A stretch of DNA of 64,000 nucleotides from Flavobacterium sp. N3904. Lineage in GTDB: Bacteria; Bacteroidota; Bacteroidia; Flavobacteriales; Flavobacteriaceae. Position numbers and translations under genes: made by a program. Of this stretch, positions 1 to 8,568 are shown piece after piece (the first letter of the stretch is position 1; every line of letters starts with the position of its first letter). Below the pieces are notes generated by a model, which saw only the letters and a program-made list of their open reading frames with translations, did no database searches and was not told the DNA's origin. Location of the stretch: positions 1,711,001-1,775,000 of the forward strand of contig NZ_CP110009.1 of the NCBI RefSeq assembly GCF_025947305.1, in the 5' to 3' direction.

Positions 1-11
1 ACGTATTGAAA

Positions 12-117
12 TGTTATAAAGAAAGGCAGAGGGATTAGACCCGATGAAGCCTTAGCAACCCTTCGATTTATCGAAGAAGGTGCTGCATTCTACCACGCCA
101 AACGTGGAAAGATAACA
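12..117 (+). promoter_or_regulatory. SAM-I (S-box) riboswitch upstream of metX
   Basis: The closing helix P1 is TGTTAT (12-17) pairing with ATAACA (112-117). The conserved core AGAGGGATTAGACCCGATGA and the following GCCTTAGCAACC match the S-box consensus. One arm is the perfect hairpin CTTCGA/TCGAAG (61-76), and another is CCACG/CGTGG (93-107) next to the conserved GGTGCTGCATTCTACC. The family binds S-adenosylmethionine and lowers expression of methionine genes. The metX start lies 74 nt downstream. No convincing terminator with a U-run lies between, so the mode of control (termination or translation) is not clear from sequence. A second copy precedes metH at 16534. Confidence 0.93.
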
Positions 118-190
118 CAAAGAATTCAACTAGTTTTTTCTAGCTTTCTTCATAATATTTCCAGGTACAAATCAAAAAATCAAAATAGAT

Positions 191-1183
191 TTGAAATTGG
201 AAAATATACCAACCACAATTACAATACAAAATTTTACTACCGAAAGTGGTGCTTTTTATGCTGCCATCAATTTGAGTTATCAGCTTTTTGGTCCAGCATT
301 GCATACGGCACCTATCGTTTTGGTCAATCACGCATTAACAGGGAATTCACAAGTGGTGGGTTTGAAAGGATGGTGGAATGTACTTATTGGCGAAAACAGA
401 ACCATAGACACCAACAAATATACCATACTCGCTTTTAATGTGCCTGGAAATGGTTTTGACGATACTATAATCGATAACTATTTGGATTTTACGGCCAGAG
501 ATGTGGCTAGACTTTTTATAGAAGGACTTAAAATACTTCAAATTAAGCAATTGTTTGCGATTATTGGAGGTTCTGTAGGTGGCGGAATAGCTTGGGAAAT
601 CGCTGCTTTGTCACCACAAATCACAAAACATTTAATTCCGATTGCAACCGATTGGAAATCTACTGATTGGTTGATTGCCAATTGTTTTTTGCAAGAACAA
701 ATTTTGAATAATTCGGCAAAGCCAATTGAAGACGCTCGCATTCACGCGATGTTGTGTTACCGAACACCGGAGTCTTTTAAAGCAAAATTTGATCGAACAA
801 CCAATGAAGAATTGGCCGTTTTTAATATCGAAAGCTGGCTGAACCATCACGGGGAGAAGTTGCAAAAAAGGTTTCAGCTTTCGGCGTATAAATTGATGAA
901 TCAATTATTGAAAACGATAGATATTTCTAGAAACAGAGATTCTTTTGTTGCTGTCGCGTCACAAATTGAAGCAGATATTCATATTATTGGAATTAATTCA
1001 GATTTGTTTTTTACGGTAAATGAGAACAAAGAGACCTACGAAATATTGAAAAAACACAAAGAGAATGTGACGTTTCAAGAGATTGATTCCATTCACGGAC
1101 ACGATGCTTTCTTGATTGAATATAAACAATTGGATAATTTGTTGAAAGGAGTTTTTAAGTTAGAAAAAAATATATCAAAATGA
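191..1183 (+). CDS. metX: Homoserine O-acetyltransferase (MetX-type alpha/beta hydrolase)
   Basis: This 330-residue alpha/beta-hydrolase-fold protein is expected to acylate homoserine for methionine synthesis in the cytoplasm. The nucleophile elbow GGSVGG places Ser128, Asp271 follows in GINSD, and the histidine is His304 in GHDAFL, so the triad is complete and in MetX order. The frame is open back to about 134 but has no ATG, so TTG at 191 is the likely start (TTG at 197 is the alternative). The protein is slightly shorter than the usual 350-380 residues. It follows an S-box riboswitch and overlaps the next gene by four bases (ATGA). Whether the donor is acetyl- or succinyl-CoA cannot be settled from sequence alone. 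Confidence 0.88.
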   Translation: MKLENIPTTITIQNFTTESGAFYAAINLSYQLFGPALHTAPIVLVNHALTGNSQVVGLKGWWNVLIGENRTIDTNKYTILAFNVPGNGFDDTIIDNYLDFTARDVARLFIEGLKILQIKQLFAIIGGSVGGGIAWEIAALSPQITKHLIPIATDWKSTDWLIANCFLQEQILNNSAKPIEDARIHAMLCYRTPESFKAKFDRTTNEELAVFNIESWLNHHGEKLQKRFQLSAYKLMNQLLKTIDISRNRDSFVAVASQIEADIHIIGINSDLFFTVNENKETYEILKKHKENVTFQEIDSIHGHDAFLIEYKQLDNLLKGVFKLEKNISK

Positions 1184-3594
1184 AAATATTAAAATTTGGA
1201 GGAAAGTCTTTGTCAAATGGAGACGGAATCAATAAGGTAGTGGCAATTATTGCCGGAAAGGTAAATAATGGAGAGCAGATTGCTGTGGTGGTTTCTGCAC
1301 GTGGGAACGCAACGGACGAATTGGAAGAAATATTGGCTTTGGCTTCTAAAAACGGAGATTACAAACCGCTTTTTGAAGATTTTAAGAGTTATCAGCAAGA
1401 CGTTTATGAGGATGTGGATTTGTCTGAAGAGTTCAATAAATTGGAAAAACTTTTTGAAGGAGTAAGCCTGATTGGAGATTATAGTGTAAAAATTAAGGAT
1501 GAAGTGTTGTCTAAAGGCGAGCTGATTTCGGCTAAATTACTGACGGCTATTTTAATAAAAAACGGTATAAATGCTCACTTTGCAGATACAAGAGAGTTGA
1601 TAAAAACCGACTCGAATTATGGTGATGCGCAACCAGTTGAGCAATTGTCTAAGAAAAATGTGGTGGCTTATTTTAAGGCACATAATGGTACAACGGTTAA
1701 TGTTGTGACAGGTTTTATTGGTTCGAATAGTAAAAATGAAGCGACAACATTAGGTAGAAACGGTAGTAATTATACCGCTTCATTGTTAGCGAATTATCTG
1801 GATGCAACGGAACTTCAAAATTACACACACGTTGACGGAATTTATACAGCAAACCCTGATTTGGTTTTGGATGCCAAAAAAATAGATCATTTGTCTTTTA
1901 ACGAAGCGAATGAGTTGGCCAATTTTGGAGCAACTATTTTGCACGCAAAAACTATTATTCCTTTGTTGGAAAAAAATATTCCGCTTCGAATTTTGAATAC
2001 ATTCAATCACGAAAATCAAGGAACATTAATTACTTCCAGAGCAGATAAAGAAGGAATCAAAACACTTTCTGTTCTTGAAAATGTAGCTTTGGTTAATCTG
2101 GAAGGTCGAGGATTACTTGGAAAAACCGGAGTTGACGCCCGTATTTTTAAGGTAATGGGAGATAACGAAATTAGCGTTAGCATAATTTCACAAGGTTCGT
2201 CTGAAAGAGGAATCGGGCTCGTGGTTGATGCTGACAAAGCGACGAAGGCGATGATCGAACTCGAAAGAGAATTTGAAAATGATTTTTATTCGAAAGATGT
2301 CAATAAAATTACGGTTACCGATAATGTTTCGGTAATTTCGATTATCGGACAGGATTTGAGTACGTTTCATAAACCGTATACGGCTTTGATCAAAAACAAA
2401 ATTGTTCCAATCCTTTTCAACAACACGGTGACGGGTAAAAACGTTAGTTTGGTGGTGAAAAAATCGGAGTTGAACAAAGCGTTGAATGTGATTCATGGAG
2501 AGATTTTTGGAGTTTCGAAGAAAATAAATATTGCAATTTTTGGTCACGGATTGGTAGGAGGAACGTTGATTAATCAAATTTTAGAATCGGCTGGAGCTAT
2601 CGAAAAACGCAAAGGAATCAAACTGAATGTTTTTGCTATTGCCAATTCCAAAAATGTGCTTTTGAATAAAAATGGAGTCTCGCCAAATTGGAGAAATGAA
2701 ATTCAAACCAACGGAACTTCATACACAATCGAGGATGTTATTGCTTTTGCCAATGAGCATCACTTGGAGAATTTGATTGCTATTGACAATTCGGCATCTA
2801 CTACTTTTGTTGAAAATTATATCAAATTGGCCGAGAACAGTTTTGACTTAATTTCGTCCAATAAAGTGGCGAATACGTTGAGTTATTCATTCTACAAACA
2901 GTTGAGACAAGTATTGGAAGACAATCAAAAAACCTACCTTTATGAAACCAATGTTGGCGCGGGTTTACCATTGATTGATACCATAAAATTATTGCACCTT
3001 TCGGGTGAAAATATCACTAAGATAAAAGGAGTTTTCTCAGGAACTTTGAGTTACTTATTCAATAATTTCTCTGCGAAAGACGCTCCTTTTAGCGAAATAC
3101 TAAAAGAAGCCATCGATAACGGCTATACAGAGCCAGACCCAAGAGAGGACCTTTGCGGAAACGACGTGGGTAGAAAATTATTGATTTTGGCGAGAGAATT
3201 GGATTTGCAAAATGAGTTTGAGGAAATTAATATTCAGAATTTAATTCCGGAACATTTGCGTGAAGGTGATGTTCCTGATTTCTTGAACAAATTGACAGAG
3301 TTTGATCCCATTTATGCTAAAATCAAAGCAGATCAACAACCCAATCACGTGTTGCGATACATTGGAGAATTATCGGGTGATTTGCAAAACGATAAAGGAA
3401 ATCTGGAAGTGAAATTGGTTTCGGTACCAAAAGAAACTGCTTTGGGTGGATTGAAAGGTTCAGATTCGTTCTTCGAAATTTACACAGAATCTTATGGAGA
3501 TCGACCAATTGTAATTCAAGGTGCAGGAGCAGGTTCGGCAGTTACGGCTAGAGGGGTTTTTGGTGATATTTTGAGATTATCGGATAAAGGGTAA
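1180..3594 (+). CDS. thrA: Bifunctional aspartokinase / homoserine dehydrogenase
   Basis: The 804-residue fusion catalyses the first and third steps of the aspartate pathway to threonine and methionine. The N-terminal kinase begins with KFGGKSL at residues 5-11, and tandem ACT-type regulatory segments lie at about 310-440. The homoserine dehydrogenase Rossmann motif IAIFGHGLVGG comes near residue 450, followed by a conserved homoserine-dehydrogenase segment (KIKGVFSGTLSY). The length matches the E. coli ThrA family. The four-base overlap with metX indicates translational coupling, so homoserine production and its acylation are made together under the upstream SAM riboswitch. Confidence 0.95.
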   Translation: MKILKFGGKSLSNGDGINKVVAIIAGKVNNGEQIAVVVSARGNATDELEEILALASKNGDYKPLFEDFKSYQQDVYEDVDLSEEFNKLEKLFEGVSLIGDYSVKIKDEVLSKGELISAKLLTAILIKNGINAHFADTRELIKTDSNYGDAQPVEQLSKKNVVAYFKAHNGTTVNVVTGFIGSNSKNEATTLGRNGSNYTASLLANYLDATELQNYTHVDGIYTANPDLVLDAKKIDHLSFNEANELANFGATILHAKTIIPLLEKNIPLRILNTFNHENQGTLITSRADKEGIKTLSVLENVALVNLEGRGLLGKTGVDARIFKVMGDNEISVSIISQGSSERGIGLVVDADKATKAMIELEREFENDFYSKDVNKITVTDNVSVISIIGQDLSTFHKPYTALIKNKIVPILFNNTVTGKNVSLVVKKSELNKALNVIHGEIFGVSKKINIAIFGHGLVGGTLINQILESAGAIEKRKGIKLNVFAIANSKNVLLNKNGVSPNWRNEIQTNGTSYTIEDVIAFANEHHLENLIAIDNSASTTFVENYIKLAENSFDLISSNKVANTLSYSFYKQLRQVLEDNQKTYLYETNVGAGLPLIDTIKLLHLSGENITKIKGVFSGTLSYLFNNFSAKDAPFSEILKEAIDNGYTEPDPREDLCGNDVGRKLLILARELDLQNEFEEINIQNLIPEHLREGDVPDFLNKLTEFDPIYAKIKADQQPNHVLRYIGELSGDLQNDKGNLEVKLVSVPKETALGGLKGSDSFFEIYTESYGDRPIVIQGAGAGSAVTARGVFGDILRLSDKG

Positions 3595-3623
3595 AAAAAG
3601 TAATCAGTGATCAGTTTTTAAAT

Positions 3624-3673
3624 AAAAAATCCGTTGAATCCGCGTTAGAAAATCGCATTATTAGCATTTAAAA
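3624..3673 (+). repeat. Intergenic leader repeat, copy 1
   Basis: About 50 bp just before the DUF2007 gene. It is nearly the same as the segment at 3924-3974 before the next gene: both read AAAAAATC, GAATC, GCGTT, GAAAATC, GCAT, TTTAAAA in the same order, with about nine differences. It seems to have been duplicated together with, or inserted at, a gene start. No coding potential is seen. Confidence 0.7.
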
Positions 3674-3681
3674 TAATAGTT

Positions 3682-3924
3682 ATGGTAGAAGTTTTTAGTG
3701 GGTCATATTTTGAAGCAATGAATGTTAGAAATTTATTAGAAGGAAAAGAAATTTCAGTTTTTACCCAAAACGAATATATGTCAAATATTGAGCCTTGGGT
3801 TGTTGCTTCGGGAGGTTTAAATCCTGTAAAACTTCAAGTTGATGAGCTGGATTTTGATGCATCAAAAATAATAATTGAGGATTATTTAAATGGCAATAAT
3901 AATTTAGAAACTGAAGATCAATAA
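3682..3924 (+). CDS. DUF2007 family small protein
   Basis: An 80-residue soluble protein with the pattern of the DUF2007 family: an opening VEVFSGSYFEAMNVRNLLEG helix, a central strand and a closing helix with an acidic tail. Proteins of this family are labelled putative signal-transducing proteins, but no biochemical role is established. Starts at ATG 3682. It lies between thrA and an OsmC gene in the same direction, 87 bp from thrA, so it may be co-transcribed. The next gene is preceded by a copy of the same 50-bp leader repeat that precedes this one. Confidence 0.75.
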   Translation: MVEVFSGSYFEAMNVRNLLEGKEISVFTQNEYMSNIEPWVVASGGLNPVKLQVDELDFDASKIIIEDYLNGNNNLETEDQ

Positions 3925-3974
3925 AAAAATCTGCTGAATCTGCGTTTGAAAATCTGCATCATCAGCGTTTAAAA
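3924..3974 (+). repeat. Intergenic leader repeat, copy 2
   Basis: Second copy of the element at 3624-3673, ending about ten bases before the OsmC start codon. It begins at the stop codon of the DUF2007 gene. Confidence 0.7.
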
Positions 3975-3983
3975 AAGATAATA

Positions 3984-4418
3984 ATGAAAATAACACTTAA
4001 CAGAGTAAACGACAACTTCCATTTCGAAATGAAAAACGAACGTGGAATGGTTGTAAATGTAGATAGCCGTCCAGAATTTGGTGGTAATGACATGGGGCCA
4101 AGCCCAATGGAATTGGTATTAATGGGTGTTGCAGGATGTAGCGGAATTGATATGATTTCGATTCTAAAGAAACAGCGTCAGGAAATCACTTCTTTCAAGG
4201 CTGAGGTAGAAGGCGAACGCGTGCAAGTTGGTGAAGCAAAACCATTCAAAGATATTCACGTTGTGTTTTATTTGGAAGGACCAATCAACGGAGAAAAGGC
4301 GTTGAAAGCAGCACAACTTTCTTTCGAGAAATATTGTTCGGTTTCCAAAACACTAGAACCAACCGCAACAATACATTATAAAGTAGTTTTGAACGGAGAA
4401 GAATTAGCGAAAATCTAA
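3984..4418 (+). CDS. OsmC family peroxiredoxin-like protein
   Basis: A 144-residue OsmC/Ohr-fold protein. Both conserved cysteines are present: Cys52 in GVAGCSGIDM and Cys118 in KYCSVSKTL, so peroxidatic activity is possible. It reads more like the YhfA-type branch than Ohr, which is an inference from overall pattern. Location in a sulfur amino-acid cluster would fit a thiol-dependent role, but the substrate is unknown. Start is ATG 3984. Confidence 0.88.
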   Translation: MKITLNRVNDNFHFEMKNERGMVVNVDSRPEFGGNDMGPSPMELVLMGVAGCSGIDMISILKKQRQEITSFKAEVEGERVQVGEAKPFKDIHVVFYLEGPINGEKALKAAQLSFEKYCSVSKTLEPTATIHYKVVLNGEELAKI

Positions 4419-4549
4419 ATTCATCAACTTTTGAACTTTAATATTAAATAATTATAAAGCCTTTTATTTACAAATCTCAAGAAAAAACTTTGCGAATCTT
4501 TGCTTTTTCTTTGTGAATCTTCGTGATATAGCTTTAAAAATAAATAACA

Positions 4550-5722
4550 ATGAACGAACAAGAATTTGGTTTTGAAACGCAAGCCATACGTACCCAATTA
4601 GAAAGAACGCAATTTCAAGAGCACTCAGTGCCTTTATACTTAACATCTAGTTTTGTATTTGAAGATGCCGAAGATATGCGTGCTTCATTTGCAGACGAGA
4701 AAGATCGAAATATCTATAGCCGTTACAGTAACCCCAATACTAACGAATTTATAGAAAAAATTTGTAAAATGGAAGGTGCTGAGTCGGGATTTGCCTTTGC
4801 TTCGGGAATGGCAGCCGTGTATTCAACTTTGGCGGCTTTGTTGAACTCCGGAGAACATATTGTTTCGGCAAGCAGTGTTTTTGGAGCAACACATTCGTTA
4901 TTTATCAATTATTTTCCAAAATGGGGAATTGAAACATCATATTTTGATATCGATAAACCCGAAACCATTGAAAGTTTTATAAAGCCAAACACAAAGATTC
5001 TTTTTGCCGAATCGCCAACCAATCCAGCAGTAGATATTATTGATTTGGAATTGTTAGGAGCTATTGCCAAAAAGCACAATTTGATTTTAATTATCGACAA
5101 CTGTTTTGCTACACCGTATTTACAGCAACCGATAAAATGGGGCGCACATTTGGTGGTACATTCAGCAACAAAATTAATAGATGGACAAGGTAGAGTTTTG
5201 GGTGGGATAACAGTTGGAGATGCTGAATTAATTCAGAAAATCTATTTATTTTCTCGACTTACCGGTCCTTCCTTATCCCCATTTAATGCCTGGGTATTAT
5301 CAAAAAGCTTAGAGACTTTGGCTATTCGTTTAGACAGACATTGTGAAAACGCCTTGAAAGTGGCAGAGTTTCTGGAAAGCCATCCTCAGGTTAATAAAGT
5401 AAAGTATCCTTTCTTAAAATCACATCCACAATACGAAATTGCCAAAAAGCAAATGAAATTAGGAGGCAATATAGTTGCTTTTGAAATCAAAGGCGGAATT
5501 GAAGCGGGAAGAGCTTTTTTGGATAAAATAAAATTATGTTCGTTGTCACCAAATTTAGGCGATACGAGAACAATCGTTACGCATCCGGCCTCTACAACTC
5601 ACAGTAAATTGACTATTGAGGAGCGTTTGGCGGTGAGTATTACTGATGGATTGGTACGCGTTTCTGTAGGTTTGGAAACTGTAGAAGATGTTATTGCCGA
5701 TTTAACGCAGGCCTTATCGTAA
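4550..5722 (+). CDS. metZ: O-acylhomoserine sulfhydrylase / cystathionine gamma-synthase family (MetZ-like)
   Basis: A 390-residue PLP enzyme of the Cys/Met metabolism family. The PLP lysine is Lys208 in HSATKLIDGQGR, and Asp183 in IIDNCFATP should contact the pyridine nitrogen. The sequence ATKLIDGQGRVLGG is typical of MetZ enzymes, which join sulfide directly to an activated homoserine to form homocysteine. With MetX upstream and the sulfate-reduction genes downstream this completes direct sulfhydrylation. The upstream 130 bp contain another repetitive leader of the CTTTGCGAATCTTTG type. Acetyl versus succinyl substrate preference is unresolved. Confidence 0.9.
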   Translation: MNEQEFGFETQAIRTQLERTQFQEHSVPLYLTSSFVFEDAEDMRASFADEKDRNIYSRYSNPNTNEFIEKICKMEGAESGFAFASGMAAVYSTLAALLNSGEHIVSASSVFGATHSLFINYFPKWGIETSYFDIDKPETIESFIKPNTKILFAESPTNPAVDIIDLELLGAIAKKHNLILIIDNCFATPYLQQPIKWGAHLVVHSATKLIDGQGRVLGGITVGDAELIQKIYLFSRLTGPSLSPFNAWVLSKSLETLAIRLDRHCENALKVAEFLESHPQVNKVKYPFLKSHPQYEIAKKQMKLGGNIVAFEIKGGIEAGRAFLDKIKLCSLSPNLGDTRTIVTHPASTTHSKLTIEERLAVSITDGLVRVSVGLETVEDVIADLTQALS

Positions 5723-5735
5723 GTAAAGATTTTAG

Positions 5736-5768
5736 TTGATTTTTCTTAAATAAAAAAGATTATATTTG
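5736..5768 (+). promoter_or_regulatory. Candidate Bacteroidota promoter for the RDD gene
   Basis: The -7 element is TATATTTG (5761-5768, matches TAnnTTTG). A TTG lies at 5736-5738 with a 22-bp spacer, slightly long. The RDD start codon is at 5813. Confidence 0.5.
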
Positions 5769-5812
5769 TAAGAAATCAAAATAGTCATAATCAATTAGAA
5801 TTAATTTTAGAT

Positions 5813-6313
5813 ATGAAAAACACTACTTATTATTTAGACGAAAAATTATTAGCATCAAGTGGAACTAGGTTTATGAATTATATTTTAGACTTAGTTTTTT
5901 ATATAATCGTAATTGTTTTTATTGCTTTTATAGGAGCTATAGTTGCTGCGTTATTGGGTTTGTCAAATTTACTTCTTTGGATGCAAAATATTTCGGACTT
6001 ACAATCCAACTTAATAGCTATTGTTGTGATGATAATTTATTACACTCTAACGGAAGGTTTTTTAGGTAGGTCTTTTGCTAAATTTATAACCGGAACTATA
6101 GTGGTAGATGAAAATGGTGAAAAGCCATCATTTGGGATTCTTTTTCAAAGAACGCTTTGTCGCTTAATTCCGTTTGAAGCTTTTTCTTTTTTAGGTAGTT
6201 CCGGAAGGGGTTGGCATGATTCCATTTCAGATACTTATGTTGTCGACAAAAAAGGATTGGAAGAAAGTCTAAGATTATTTCATGAAGTGGATCAAATAGG
6301 GGAACTTTCATAA
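5813..6313 (+). CDS. RDD family membrane protein
   Basis: A 166-residue inner-membrane protein with hydrophobic segments at about residues 24-50 and 63-82 and a third weak one. The RDD pattern is recognised from the N-terminal SSGTRFMNYILDLVFY and the later GRSFAKFITGTIVVDENGEKP. The charged SGTRF replaces the classical RDD triplet in part. Function is unknown for the family, though some members are linked to ion transport. The gene has its own likely promoter and a terminator hairpin just after it, so it is probably monocistronic. Confidence 0.85.
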   Translation: MKNTTYYLDEKLLASSGTRFMNYILDLVFYIIVIVFIAFIGAIVAALLGLSNLLLWMQNISDLQSNLIAIVVMIIYYTLTEGFLGRSFAKFITGTIVVDENGEKPSFGILFQRTLCRLIPFEAFSFLGSSGRGWHDSISDTYVVDKKGLEESLRLFHEVDQIGELS

Positions 6314-6334
6314 AGAGGCCTAAATATAGCAATA

Positions 6335-6364
6335 GCCCACGGTTTTAATCGTGGGTTTTGTGTT
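6335..6364 (+). terminator. Rho-independent terminator after the RDD gene
   Basis: The stem CCCACG / CGTGGG encloses a GTTTTAAT-type loop and is followed by TTTTGTGTTT. It lies 25 bp after the RDD stop. Confidence 0.7.
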
Positions 6365-6456
6365 TAATAGGGTTGATGTTATTGTTGATTTGGAACAAAA
6401 TAAATCTGTTTTGATTTGTTAAAATTGTAAATTTGGTTTTGTAACATCACAAACAA

Positions 6457-6975
6457 ATGAAATCAAGATTAATCATTTTATCGGATTTATGGGGAAAAGA
6501 AAAATCTGATTGGGTTTCAGTCTATGTTGAATTATTGAAGGATAAATTCGAAATTCAATATTATGATTGTTGTGATTTGGGAGCAATAGATAAAACTCTT
6601 TATACCGAAGAAAATCTTCACACTCAGTTTGTTAATGCAGGAATCGAAAAGGCAGTTGAGCAACTTTTGAAAGAAGAAAAGAATGAAATTGATGTTCTAG
6701 CCTTTAGTATCGGTGGAATAATTGCTTGGAAAGCAACTTTGAAGGGATTGACTGTTAAAAGTCTATTTGCAGTTTCATCGACAAGATTACGATATGAGAA
6801 TGAAATTCCGAATGGAACAATAAAGCTTTATTATGGAGAAAATGACAGCAATAGACCAAATGATAATTGGTTTGAAAAACATCCCATAAATTCCGAAATT
6901 ATAAAAAATAAGGAACACAATTTTTATACGGAAAAACATTTTGCAGAATCGATTTGCAAGGAAATTTTAAAATAG
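6457..6975 (+). CDS. Small alpha/beta hydrolase-like protein
   Basis: A 172-residue protein with the core of an alpha/beta hydrolase and no cap domain. The nucleophile elbow AFSIGG gives Ser84, the acid is Asp130 in YGENDSNRP and the histidine is His154 in KEHNFY, so a complete triad can be proposed. Substrate is unknown. A TAnnTTTG element (TAAATTTG, 6428-6435) sits 21 bp before the ATG. It is followed at 110 bp by the Rrf2 gene. I cannot link it to the sulfur genes except by position. Confidence 0.7.
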   Translation: MKSRLIILSDLWGKEKSDWVSVYVELLKDKFEIQYYDCCDLGAIDKTLYTEENLHTQFVNAGIEKAVEQLLKEEKNEIDVLAFSIGGIIAWKATLKGLTVKSLFAVSSTRLRYENEIPNGTIKLYYGENDSNRPNDNWFEKHPINSEIIKNKEHNFYTEKHFAESICKEILK

Positions 6976-7084
6976 TTTCATACAATTTGCTAAAAAAAGG
7001 ATAAAGTTTGTAGTTTCGTAATCAGATAAAAATCAAAAATAAGTTCCGATTGCTATCGGGATTAATCCACAATCTTAAATCACA

Positions 7085-7495
7085 ATGCTTTCAAAGAAAA
7101 CAAAATACGGAATAAAAGCACTGACTTTTTTGGCTCGACAAGAAGATAATTCGCCCGTTCAAATTGCCGAAATTGCAAAAAGCGAAAACATTTCGATTAA
7201 ATTTTTGGAAAGTATTTTATTACTCCTAAGATATTCTGGTTTTTTAGGAGCCAAAAAAGGAAAAGGTGGTGGTTATTATTTGATAAAAGATCCTAAAGAT
7301 ATCAATATGGCTCAAGTATATCGAATACTGGAAGGACCTATTGCACTTTTACCTTGTGTGAGTCATAACTTTTATGAGCCCTGCGAGGATTGTATTGACG
7401 AAGCCAATTGTTCTGTACATAAATTAATGACAGAAGTTCGCGACAATACTTTGATGATTTTAGAAAATAATTCCTTAGCAGATATTGCTTTTTAA
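7085..7495 (+). CDS. Rrf2 family transcriptional regulator
   Basis: A 136-residue Rrf2 protein with an N-terminal winged helix-turn-helix (residues about 1-60, KTKYGIKALTFLAR then the GGGYYL wing) and a C-terminal cysteine cluster Cys91, Cys100, Cys103, Cys109. The spacing differs from the three-cysteine IscR set but could hold an Fe-S cluster or zinc. It stands next to the sulfate-assimilation genes, so a CymR-like role in sulfur supply is the best guess. Two near-identical dyads in the tauE-cysH gap (8461-8476 and 8569-8586) are candidate operators. A weak promoter (TTTG 6986, TAGTTTCG 7011) precedes it, followed by an inverted repeat TCCGAT/ATCGGGA near 7046. Confidence 0.9.
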   Translation: MLSKKTKYGIKALTFLARQEDNSPVQIAEIAKSENISIKFLESILLLLRYSGFLGAKKGKGGGYYLIKDPKDINMAQVYRILEGPIALLPCVSHNFYEPCEDCIDEANCSVHKLMTEVRDNTLMILENNSLADIAF

Positions 7496-7637
7496 AAGAT
7501 TATCGAAAATTCACAAATTTTAGAATATTTAACATTCTTTTATTTTATGAATTTGCTTTTTTTACAAATTAGTATGGATGCTTAGGACTATTTTTTGAAA
7601 ACAGCTTAGATTTTTAATCTAAACAGACTTCTTTTGG

Positions 7638-8420
7638 CTAAAAAACCAATTTATATCCTACGAAAAATAACATTATTGCAATGGCATTTCTAAGAATTAA
7701 ATCTGGTACTTTTCCGCTCAACATACTTCCAACATAGATTCCTGGGAGAGATCCCATTAGCAACTGTCCTAATAGACCTAAATCTAAATTTCCCATCGAG
7801 GCATGTCCTATTCCTGCAACAAGAGTTAAAGGAACAGCATGAGCGATTTCGGTTCCAACCAATCGTGGAGTAGGCAAAAGTGGGTATAAGAAAAATAAAG
7901 TAACCGTACCCAAAGCACCAGCTCCAATTGAAGTTAGTGTAACGGTGGCTCCCAAAAGTACTCCAATAAGAATCGTTAATACATTTTGAGTTTTACTCTC
8001 ACTATGAAATTTATCACCAGCATGTTTTTGTGAAAATACGAGTAGTTTCTTTTTGAATAAAATGGCAATTGAAGTAAAAAGTAATGCCCAACCCAAGCTG
8101 TATTTTATAATTGTATTTATAGTAGTAATATCTGTTTTTATACTATGTAAAATCCACAAAGTTAGCATTGCGGCCGGAACACTGCCTAAAGAAAGCCAAC
8201 CTGTGATGGCCCAATTGATATTCTTTTTTTTGTGATGTACAAATACACCTCCCATTTTGGTAAATGCAGCATATAATAAATCGGTGCCCACTGCTGTTGT
8301 TGGTGGAATTCCAAACCACAATAAAATAGGTGTCATCAAAGAACCGCCACCAACTCCGGTTAATCCCACTACAAATCCAACTGTCAAACCTGCTACTACT
8401 AATCCTATTTGGAAATCCAT
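7638..8420 (-). CDS. TauE/SafE family sulfite/organosulfur exporter-type permease
   Basis: A 260-residue polytopic membrane protein of the TauE/SafE (DUF81) family with the typical N-terminal glycine-rich stretch GLTGVGGGSLMTPILLWFGI and the repeated equivalent SIGAGALGTVTLFFLYPLL in the second half. Family members move sulfite, sulfoacetate or related sulfur anions; direction and substrate cannot be read from sequence. It is divergent from cysH. Its likely -7 element is TATTTTTG on the minus strand (8439-8446), the same octamer as at cysH, and the dyad 8461-8476 falls where its -33 box should be, consistent with repression. Confidence 0.9.
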   Translation of the reverse strand: MDFQIGLVVAGLTVGFVVGLTGVGGGSLMTPILLWFGIPPTTAVGTDLLYAAFTKMGGVFVHHKKKNINWAITGWLSLGSVPAAMLTLWILHSIKTDITTINTIIKYSLGWALLFTSIAILFKKKLLVFSQKHAGDKFHSESKTQNVLTILIGVLLGATVTLTSIGAGALGTVTLFFLYPLLPTPRLVGTEIAHAVPLTLVAGIGHASMGNLDLGLLGQLLMGSLPGIYVGSMLSGKVPDLILRNAIAIMLFFVGYKLVF

Positions 8421-8460
8421 GATATTTTAAAATTTTGACAAAAATACATATTTTTTACAA

Positions 8461-8476
8461 TACTCCTATAGGAGTA
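8461..8476. promoter_or_regulatory. Candidate Rrf2-type operator, perfect 16-bp dyad
   Basis: TACTCCTATAGGAGTA is a perfect palindrome. It overlaps the expected -33 region of the minus-strand tauE promoter and lies about 50 bp upstream of the cysH -33 box. It matches the second dyad at 8569-8586 in the core CC(T/G)ATAGG. Binding by the neighbouring Rrf2 protein is inferred from position and symmetry. Confidence 0.65.
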
Positions 8477-8526
8477 GTAGAATTTATTATTTATTATTTT
8501 TTAATATAAAAAGTCAAGGTATTATT

Positions 8527-8555
8527 TTGATATATAGAAATAAGTAGTATTTTTG
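8527..8555 (+). promoter_or_regulatory. Promoter for the cysH operon
   Basis: TTG at 8527-8529, an 18-bp spacer, then TATTTTTG at 8548-8555 match the Bacteroidota housekeeping promoter. Transcription should start near 8562, just before the second dyad. Confidence 0.7.
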
Positions 8556-8568
8556 CATTTTAATCTAG

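Noticed and set aside
2188..2577. 129-codon open frame on the minus strand inside thrA
   Set aside because: It lies wholly within the well-supported aspartokinase/homoserine dehydrogenase gene, and its Arg/Asn/His-rich composition is that of an antisense shadow.
7606..7622. TTAGAT/ATCTAA hairpin as terminator between the Rrf2 and tauE genes
   Set aside because: Only a weak A/T stem without a proper T-run on either strand; not strong enough to list.
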